NCBI GenBank assembly: GCA_947167345.1
Contig: CAMVHR010000022.1
Location: forward strand, 1 to 46,901
Origin: an uncultured Treponema sp.
GTDB taxonomy: Bacteria > Spirochaetota > Spirochaetia > Treponematales > Treponemataceae
DNA: 46,901 nucleotides
Reading direction: 5' to 3'
Made by a program: the position numbers and the translations under genes. The notes beneath the pieces are model-generated. The model had not been told where the DNA came from and ran no database searches. It saw only the letters and a list, made by a program, of their open reading frames with translations. Numbering within the stretch: position 1 is the stretch's first letter; every line of letters starts with the position of its first letter. Shown here piece after piece: positions 41,539 to 46,901 of this stretch.

Positions 41539-42680
41539 GATTTCAAACGACTATCCTGGCTGTTTTTTTTCTTCTTACACAGACAGCCCGTGCTGCGGTA
41601 ACATCCATCAACAGCAAAAAATCTTTGGCAATAGATTTACCAGAAGGATTTTATACGGTTTCTGCCGCCAAAGACGGAAAATCTTTTCAACTGCAAAGTG
41701 CCCTGCTACCAGTAACGGCCGTTATAAAAATATATGACAAAGGCGTATACAAGACACCAGAAGAAGCCCTTAAAGACAGTTTTTCAAGAATGAACGCTCA
41801 AAATGAAATTGACACATTCAAGTGGCGCAATCAGGATTTTGCCCTGTCCGCATATTCAAGCTATATGGGGCAAATGTCATCTGCTGGATACGCCGCATCC
41901 GTAACGCTGCCAGAAGAAGAAGGAACTTTATTAATGCTCATATATACAGAGCAGACTCAGTTTGAACCTTGCGGAGAATTCATGCTGAGCTTTATTGACG
42001 GTCTGAGGATTGACTACGGCAGTGCCTATGAAGCAGGCCCTGTAACATCGTATGCATGTCCAGATTCTGAAAAATTCATTCCGGTAACAATGAACATTGA
42101 CGGCAAACAAATCAAAAGCTTTATGCGTCAATCAGACAAGGAAGCAAGCGAATACCTTATAGATCGTGAATACAACGTGCTCAAACTATATGCAAACACA
42201 CCTGTATGGAAGGACGCTTGGATAAGATATTACCGCATGGTGTTCAGAGACTCGTTCAAAAGACTAAACAGAATTGCATTCGATATTTTTAATGAACTGT
42301 CACCAGACTGTACCGATGATACAGACCTTGCACAAAAACTTTTAACATGGACACAGGGAATGAAGTACGAAAGGGAAAAAACATCAAGCGACTTTGCATC
42401 ACTCCCTTCCATTATATTAGGTGGCGGAAGCGACTGCGATTCACGGAGCATGCTTTTGTCAGTGCTTCTTACAAGCATGAACATGGACAGCATCATGTTT
42501 ATAAGCAGCGAATACAGCCATGCAGTTGCGGGATTCATTTCAACACATCCAGGACACAGCTTTAAGGCAAATGGAAAAGACTATCTTATGGGAGAAACAA
42601 CAGCTAGCGGAATAACATGGGGCATGATAGCTCAGGAACATGACGATCAGTCCAAATGGATTCCCGTCCTGTTCCATTAA
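41532..42680 (+). CDS. Secreted transglutaminase-like protein
   Basis: This 382-aa protein has a signal peptide (TTILAVFFLLTQTARA, cleavage near residue 21). The first 230 residues have no recognised domain but look beta-rich. The C-terminal part resembles the transglutaminase/cysteine-protease fold: GGGSDCDSRSML near residue 302 (Cys), EYSHAVAGF near 330 (His) and KDYLMGETT near 350 (acidic third residue). Such domains act as proteases or crosslinkers. An AAGGTGG ribosome site lies 6 nt before the ATG. It is divergent from the rluA-like gene and transcribed alone. Catalytic class is inferred from motif order. Confidence 0.75.
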   Translation: MTRFQTTILAVFFLLTQTARAAVTSINSKKSLAIDLPEGFYTVSAAKDGKSFQLQSALLPVTAVIKIYDKGVYKTPEEALKDSFSRMNAQNEIDTFKWRNQDFALSAYSSYMGQMSSAGYAASVTLPEEEGTLLMLIYTEQTQFEPCGEFMLSFIDGLRIDYGSAYEAGPVTSYACPDSEKFIPVTMNIDGKQIKSFMRQSDKEASEYLIDREYNVLKLYANTPVWKDAWIRYYRMVFRDSFKRLNRIAFDIFNELSPDCTDDTDLAQKLLTWTQGMKYEREKTSSDFASLPSIILGGGSDCDSRSMLLSVLLTSMNMDSIMFISSEYSHAVAGFISTHPGHSFKANGKDYLMGETTASGITWGMIAQEHDDQSKWIPVLFH

Positions 42681-42687
42681 GCTTTTA

Positions 42688-42707
42688 CAGAGTGTTCAAG
42701 CACCCTG
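42688..42707. terminator. Weak hairpin between convergent genes
   Basis: CAGAGTG (42688-42694) and CACCCTG (42701-42707) form a 7-bp stem with one mismatch on plus (a wobble on minus), followed on plus by CTATTTTATA. A weak shared terminator is possible. Confidence 0.35.
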
Positions 42708-43352
42708 CTATTTTATAAGAAGATTGTATGCATCCATCTGATTTTCAACAGACAGCAGTGCGTCTTTCAAGTCAGAATTTCTCATCTTTGAACTGAAGAA
42801 TGAAAGAGTCTGAAGATAGTAAGCGTGCTGGTTGTATGCAGCTGCAATCATGAACAGAAGGCGAACAGGAACATCATCCACAGGCTCAAAGTCAATGATG
42901 TCAACCTTTGAAATGCCTACAGAAAGTACCAAGTCTGTAACGCTTGCAAGACGTACATGAGGAATTGCAATGCCGCGTCCTACAGATGTAGACATAAGGC
43001 TTTCCCTCTTCAATATTTCTTTCTGAAGTTCTGCCGCATCTTTTACCTGCGGAGCAGTTGAAAGATTATCAGTCAACTGAATGAGGGCATCATGCTTTGT
43101 TGTATGATTAAGGAATACAATTCTGTCTGGCGAAAGAATATTTTTAAGCTGAACGGAAACATCTACGACATCGCTCTTAGACGAACCAAGGCGGTCATTC
43201 ACCCATTTTTCGATCTCAGATTTCTTAAAGCGCCATACAGTACCAATCTTTCCACTTGGAATTTCGCCCTTCTGAGCCCACTCATATACAGTTCTTTCGC
43301 TCACGCGAAGATATTTTGCAACTTCATCAATAGTCAGAATATTGTCTTCCAC
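42708..43352 (-). CDS. Excisionase-type HTH fused to PTS EIIA (PtsN-like) domain
   Basis: In this 214-aa protein, residues 1-55 are a winged HTH of the excisionase/MerR type (TIDEVAKYLRVSERTVYEWAQKGEIP, then KIGTVWRFKKSEIEKWV). Residues about 65-214 are a fructose/nitrogen-type EIIA with the phosphorylatable His in GIAIPHVR near 131. The fusion suggests a DNA-binding regulator controlled by phosphorylation from HPr/EI, linking carbon or nitrogen state to transcription. The start is GTG at 43352, supported by AAAGGA 7-8 nt upstream. No other PTS genes are in the window. The function is inferred from domains. Confidence 0.9.
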   Translation of the reverse strand: MEDNILTIDEVAKYLRVSERTVYEWAQKGEIPSGKIGTVWRFKKSEIEKWVNDRLGSSKSDVVDVSVQLKNILSPDRIVFLNHTTKHDALIQLTDNLSTAPQVKDAAELQKEILKRESLMSTSVGRGIAIPHVRLASVTDLVLSVGISKVDIIDFEPVDDVPVRLLFMIAAAYNQHAYYLQTLSFFSSKMRNSDLKDALLSVENQMDAYNLLIK

Positions 43353-43475
43353 AATTTTTTCCTTTACATGTAGTCTTGTTGATTATTGTAACATAATTTT
43401 GCATTGTTAGCGGTATTTTGTCAAGAGTTAGAAAATAATAGCCCCACACTAAAGCAAACAGACTTACACAGATGC

Positions 43476-43504
43476 TTGCTAATTTTTTTTCTATTTACTA
43501 ATAT
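43476..43504 (+). promoter_or_regulatory. Putative promoter of the 43513 gene (near-leaderless)
   Basis: TTGCTA (43476-43481), 17 bp, TAATAT (43499-43504), 8 nt, ATG 43513. No Shine-Dalgarno is present. Confidence 0.5.
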
Positions 43505-43512
43505 AGTACGAT

Positions 43513-44571
43513 ATGAAAAACAAAAAGCTCTTTAGATTAATAGTAGGATTTTCCTTATTCTGCTTAATATATATAATCATCAGTCAAAAACCACTGGGAC
43601 ATGAACTGCATTTGACACCGGACTGGGCAGTCAGCATAGACAGAATACAGAAAAAGAAAGATGGCGATGCACTCATTCCATTCCGGCTCGGTCAGACAAT
43701 TGGTTATTTTACGGAAGACGGCAGGGTAATAAGTGCAATTCCATATCCTTACAATGCAACAATTTCAAATACATATTACACAACTTACGGTGCAGACAGC
43801 AGGGAAACTGAAATTCTTTCCACTGAGGGGGAAAAAATAGGAACAATAGCAGCAGCTGGCTTTCCGTTCTTTGACGAAAACAGGCTTTTTATGTTCTTGC
43901 CAGGTGGTACGGCACTCGCAGAATTCAAAGCTGACGGAACAAAAAAGTGGGATTATGAATATTACGCACCAATTACAGCCTTTGACTCCACTGCCAAAGG
44001 AACGGTTGTAGGATTTTCAGACGGCTTTGTAGTATCATTTGACAGTAACGGTAACATTGACCAGCAGTATTCCCCAGGCGGCAGCGAAATACAGGTAATC
44101 CTTGGAGCTGGCATTTCTAAAAACGGCAAATATATTGCATGTGTAAGCGGACAAAAAAGGCAGCGTTTTGTAGTTTCCGAAAAAAACGGAGAACACAGCA
44201 AGATTATCTTTTATGAATATCTTCCAAAAGATTTTTCAAGACAGGTAGCAGTAGCCTTTAATGAAGCATCAGATACTGTCTATTACAATTATAACGGTGG
44301 AATCGGCATAGTAAATCTGAACACTCAGAAAAGCGCGCACATTCCTGTGTCGGGAATCGTTTCACAGATCGAAGAGTCTACCGAAGAAAATCTTGTTTTT
44401 GTCCTTAGCCATGACGAAAAATCTTATACGGTAACAATAATAGAACCGTTCAGCCATGTCGCAGGAACTTTTTCTTTTGATGCGGATTATACATTCATGC
44501 AGATACGCGGAAATAAACTTTTTCTTGGCAAGAACAACAAGATTTTCAGGATGACAATTTCCAAAAACTGA
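43513..44571 (+). CDS. Membrane-anchored beta-propeller-like protein
   Basis: This 352-aa protein has one N-terminal membrane helix (LFRLIVGFSLFCLIYIIIS, residues 5-23, after a Lys-rich start), so the rest is extracytoplasmic. It shows repeating short beta-strand blocks such as GYFTEDGRVISAIPYP, EILSTEGEKIGTIAAAG, VVGFSDGFVVSFDSNGNI and LFLGKNNKIFRMTISKN, as in WD40/PQQ-like propellers. No named family is recognised. It is followed after 45 nt by the M23-like gene, with which it probably forms an operon acting in the envelope. Confidence 0.7.
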   Translation: MKNKKLFRLIVGFSLFCLIYIIISQKPLGHELHLTPDWAVSIDRIQKKKDGDALIPFRLGQTIGYFTEDGRVISAIPYPYNATISNTYYTTYGADSRETEILSTEGEKIGTIAAAGFPFFDENRLFMFLPGGTALAEFKADGTKKWDYEYYAPITAFDSTAKGTVVGFSDGFVVSFDSNGNIDQQYSPGGSEIQVILGAGISKNGKYIACVSGQKRQRFVVSEKNGEHSKIIFYEYLPKDFSRQVAVAFNEASDTVYYNYNGGIGIVNLNTQKSAHIPVSGIVSQIEESTEENLVFVLSHDEKSYTVTIIEPFSHVAGTFSFDADYTFMQIRGNKLFLGKNNKIFRMTISKN

Positions 44572-44616
44572 CAGACAGAGCTTAAAGCTGGAAAACTTAA
44601 AGCAGGAGAGCTTAAT

Positions 44617-45483
44617 ATGAATATAAAAAAAGTTGCAGCAGTAGCATTATCTACTATCTTTATTGCAGGTAGCCTGCCTGCATTTGACTGGCCGCAGAAT
44701 GAAACAGAGGCAAATTCCTTCTTTTCATATTTTGGACAGCTTAGGGGAGGTCAAATTGGCTCTTCCTTAGTTTTTAACGACACATCTGCAATAAAAGCCG
44801 CAGACGCAGGTACTGTTTCCATAATACTTTCAGATCACAACAATGAAACAGGATGGTTTGAATCTCCTCTTGGCAATGCCGTCATACTCACACATGAAAA
44901 CGGTCTGCAGACAGTCTACGGTAACCTAGAACAGGAAGGACTCATTACAGGCAGCAATCAGGACATTCCTACAGGAACAGTTATAGGTCAAAGCGGAAAT
45001 TCCGGTTGGCAGGAGGGCGTGAGCTGCATGGAATTTAAGGTAATCGACACAAAAAATAAAACTACCGTAAACCCAAGGCTCTTGATGCCGCGCATAGGAA
45101 AAGAACTGGAACTGATAATAGGAGATTTGTCTTTTGAAGACAAAGAAGGAAAAATCCATCATCTTGTAAATGAAAGGAATTTTACAGCCGGAACATATCT
45201 TTTGTATCATACAAGGCAGAACGTTGCCATGCCTTACAAGACAAATGTCTCAATAAATGGCACGACAATAGAAAATATCCTGTATGACAAACTGGAATCG
45301 CATAACGGAACTTTATGTGCCGTAGGCAACAGCAATTACGATGTAAGTAAAATCTATCCAGATTCCAAACGACACCTGTTGGCTGTTGTCCGGCTTACAA
45401 AAGGTCACAGCACATTGTCCGTAACCCTTTCTGACATTCTAGGGGCAACCCGCTCCATTACATACAACATAGACGTTAATTAA
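44617..45483 (+). CDS. M23/LytM-like protein lacking catalytic residues
   Basis: This 288-aa protein has a signal peptide (VAAVALSTIFIAGSLPAF). Residues about 50-150 follow the LytM/M23 fold: AIKAADAGTVSII, GNAVILTHENGLQTVYGNLEQEG and GTVIGQSGNSGW. The metal-binding His residues of M23 enzymes are missing: YAHL reads YGNL near 101, and HLHFEV reads CMEFKV near 138; the upstream HxxxD is also not seen. It is therefore probably a pseudo-peptidase, like EnvC, that could bind peptidoglycan or an amidase. The last 120 residues form an unrecognised beta-rich domain. An AGGAG site is 8-9 nt upstream. The 3' end overlaps convergent mnmA by 8 bp. Confidence 0.82.
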   Translation: MNIKKVAAVALSTIFIAGSLPAFDWPQNETEANSFFSYFGQLRGGQIGSSLVFNDTSAIKAADAGTVSIILSDHNNETGWFESPLGNAVILTHENGLQTVYGNLEQEGLITGSNQDIPTGTVIGQSGNSGWQEGVSCMEFKVIDTKNKTTVNPRLLMPRIGKELELIIGDLSFEDKEGKIHHLVNERNFTAGTYLLYHTRQNVAMPYKTNVSINGTTIENILYDKLESHNGTLCAVGNSNYDVSKIYPDSKRHLLAVVRLTKGHSTLSVTLSDILGATRSITYNIDVN

Positions 45484-46663
45484 GGCTTATTGCAGAGGCA
45501 ATAATGCCACCTCCGCATGTAACTCCGTCTTTGTAAAATACAACCGACTGGCCTGGTGCGACAGCCCTCTGAGGCTCATCAAACAGAACTTTATAAGTAT
45601 TGTTTTCATGAGGCATCAGGCGTGCGGTTACAGGCTTGGACGCAAGCCGTATCTTTACTGAAGCAGAAAACTCACAGCACGGATCATAATCACTAGGCCA
45701 CACAAGGTCTTCTGCAATCAATCCATCACAGAACAAGTCACTGTCTTTACCCAACACAACAAGATTCTTCTGCTTATCGATTGCCGCAACATAAAGAGGT
45801 TCTTTTGCACTAACACCAAGTCCCCTCCTCTGCCCTATTGTATAATGCTCAATTCCCTTATGTCGGCCAAGCACATGACCGTCCATATCAATAAAATCAC
45901 CAGGCACGGAAGGCTGATCTCTAAAAAGATAGTCCATATATTCAGGAGGAATAAAATCCTGACTTTCCGCTTTTCCGGCAGCCTTTAAATTGCGTTCCCT
46001 TGCCATTGCAAAGATTTCTTTTTTTGTATATCCAGAAAGTGGAAAACGCACTTTTTCAAGCACGGAAGAAGGTATCCTGTACAAAAAATAGGCCTGGTCT
46101 TTTGTCAAATCCATTGCACAGGCAATCTGAGCCGGCATGGAATTTCCCTCTGGTGCGGAAGAGGCATTTTCACCATACAAGGTAGAAAGGCTTTGTTCTC
46201 CCCTTACAATTTTTGCATAGTGTCCCGTACAGAAGTAGTCGTAATCAATGCCCAAGGACTCAATTCCAGCAAGAAGAGCTCCAAACTTTATGAATCTGTT
46301 ACAGCGAATGCAAGGATTAGGAGTTCTTCCAGCACGATATTCAGCTTTAAAATAATCAAGAACCTGTTTTTTATATGCTTCCTTAACATCAATAACATGA
46401 TATTCAATGCCATACTGCTTACAAAATTGTTCACAATCTGCAATATCTGCAACTTCTCCAGGTCCGTAACAGCTGTCATGAAGATGGGCTGCAATCGGTA
46501 AATCCGGCAAATCACCTTCCGTCCACAATGACATTGTAACACCAATTACAGTGCACCCTTTTTCTTTTAAAAGAATAGCAGTCATGGTAGAATCAACACC
46601 ACCAGAAAGACCAACAACAACCTTATCGCCAGCCTTAGGCATTTCAAGTTCCTTATAATTCAT
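45476..46663 (-). CDS. mnmA: tRNA 2-thiouridine(34) synthase MnmA, atypical cysteines
   Basis: This 395-aa PP-loop enzyme adds sulfur to U34 of tRNA-Glu, Gln and Lys. The PP-loop SGGVDSTM is near residue 20, RTPNPCIRCNRFIKFG near 118, CTGHYAKI near 148, TKDQAYFLYRI and HYTIGQRRGLGV follow. The usual second catalytic cysteine, in SQxICF, is missing: the segment reads GKAESQDFIPPEYMDYL. In compensation the first site is CxxC instead of DxxC as in E. coli. An insert of about 25 residues (SLSTLYGENASSAPEG) is also present. The ATG lies 6 nt after a -10 box without Shine-Dalgarno. The MnmA family call is firm; the sulfur-transfer chemistry may differ. Confidence 0.92.
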   Translation of the reverse strand: MNYKELEMPKAGDKVVVGLSGGVDSTMTAILLKEKGCTVIGVTMSLWTEGDLPDLPIAAHLHDSCYGPGEVADIADCEQFCKQYGIEYHVIDVKEAYKKQVLDYFKAEYRAGRTPNPCIRCNRFIKFGALLAGIESLGIDYDYFCTGHYAKIVRGEQSLSTLYGENASSAPEGNSMPAQIACAMDLTKDQAYFLYRIPSSVLEKVRFPLSGYTKKEIFAMARERNLKAAGKAESQDFIPPEYMDYLFRDQPSVPGDFIDMDGHVLGRHKGIEHYTIGQRRGLGVSAKEPLYVAAIDKQKNLVVLGKDSDLFCDGLIAEDLVWPSDYDPCCEFSASVKIRLASKPVTARLMPHENNTYKVLFDEPQRAVAPGQSVVFYKDGVTCGGGIIASAISLN

Positions 46664-46669
46664 GGCATC

Positions 46670-46698
46670 ATGATATAAAAAATCAAAGTTTATGACTA
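46670..46698 (-). promoter_or_regulatory. Putative promoter of mnmA (leaderless)
   Basis: On the minus strand: TAGTCA (46698-46693), 17 bp, TATCAT (46675-46670), 6 nt, ATG at 46663. The -35 matches 4 of 6. Confidence 0.45.
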
Positions 46699-46804
46699 GC
46701 CTAGGGCAACCGCATTATAAACACCTTTTTATCCTCAAGACGCCTATTGAAAAAAAACGCATTTACCTGTAGCATTTTTTTTATCAAGGTATTCCTTACT
46801 ATTT

Positions 46805-46901
46805 ATGAATCGTATGAAAAATTATAAAATGTTTTTACTTCAGTTAGGAGTATTACTCCTGTCATCATTTTCCTCACTTTATCCGCAGGTATTCAAGAAC
46901 G
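46805..46901 (+). CDS. 5' end of a secreted protein (partial)
   Basis: An open frame runs from ATG 46805 to the window edge (32 residues). It has a positively charged start and a hydrophobic stretch (MFLLQLGVLLLSSFSSL), then YPQ, which looks like a signal peptide. A second ATG (46814) is possible. A TACTAT -10-like sequence lies just before it (46797-46802). Nothing can be said about function. Confidence 0.55.
   Translation, partial: MNRMKNYKMFLLQLGVLLLSSFSSLYPQVFKN

Noticed and set aside
44579..44613. Short direct repeats (CTTAAAGC-x-GG) before the M23-like gene
   Set aside because: Only two imperfect copies of about 11 bp; too little to call a regulatory element.

Overview
The window looks like a chromosomal segment of a spirochaete, most probably a saccharolytic Treponema. 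This assignment comes from gene content and remembered family similarity, not from a search: a bactofilin, LptF/LptG-like genes with no lipid A genes in view, an excisionase-type HTH fused to a PTS IIA domain, a DUF4912 gene beside a GH57-like gene, a GGGtGRT protein, and moderate-to-low GC. There is no rRNA, tRNA, IS element, prophage or CRISPR array. No gap between genes exceeds 300 bases; the largest is 10447-10714.

Left part (1-6810): a tandem repeat at the edge, then an overlapping three-gene operon (Mrp/NBP35-type Fe-S ATPase, C_GCAxxG_C_C redox protein, tRNA-dihydrouridine synthase). Next come a DUF4912 gene with a GH57/DUF1957-like protein whose catalytic residues appear lost, and a NifU-like scaffold with a GGGtGRT protein preceded by a conspicuous stem-loop. 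A shared terminator separates this from a convergent XRE regulator. From 7175 to 10446 lies an AT-rich GtrA / GT2 / multi-pass membrane protein module, probably for lipid-linked sugar transfer to the cell surface.

Middle (10590-17423): a complete alpha-galactoside utilisation locus on the minus strand (two ABC permeases, a lipoprotein binding protein, GH36 alpha-galactosidase) with a divergent LacI regulator and a perfect 20-bp palindromic operator between them. No ABC ATPase is encoded here, so a shared one elsewhere is likely. Then come mtaB, a secreted TPR protein and bactofilin (minus), and a CapA-type lipoprotein with a DEAH helicase (plus).

Right part (23868-41500, all minus): read in transcription order, rluA-like, then rimP-nusA-infB-rbfA-truB/ribF-rpsO-pnp, M16 peptidase, dut, lptF, lptG, tgt and a secreted HEAT protein. 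The translation cluster follows the classical bacterial order, but truB and ribF are one ORF, the riboflavin kinase part is shrunken and lacks its signature, NusA ends in a zinc ribbon, and a consensus promoter is followed at once by an intrinsic terminator ahead of rimP, suggesting attenuation. The end of the window has a secreted transglutaminase-like protein, the HTH-EIIA fusion, a beta-propeller-like membrane-anchored protein, an M23-like pseudopeptidase, mnmA and the start of a secreted protein.

Two themes cut across the window. First, most first genes of transcription units have a well-spaced promoter (17 bp) whose -10 box ends only 6-10 nt before the start codon, so they should be leaderless or nearly so, whereas operon-internal genes mostly have Shine-Dalgarno sites. 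Second, several proteins keep a recognisable enzyme fold but lack catalytic residues (GH57-like, M23-like, the RFK part of RibF).
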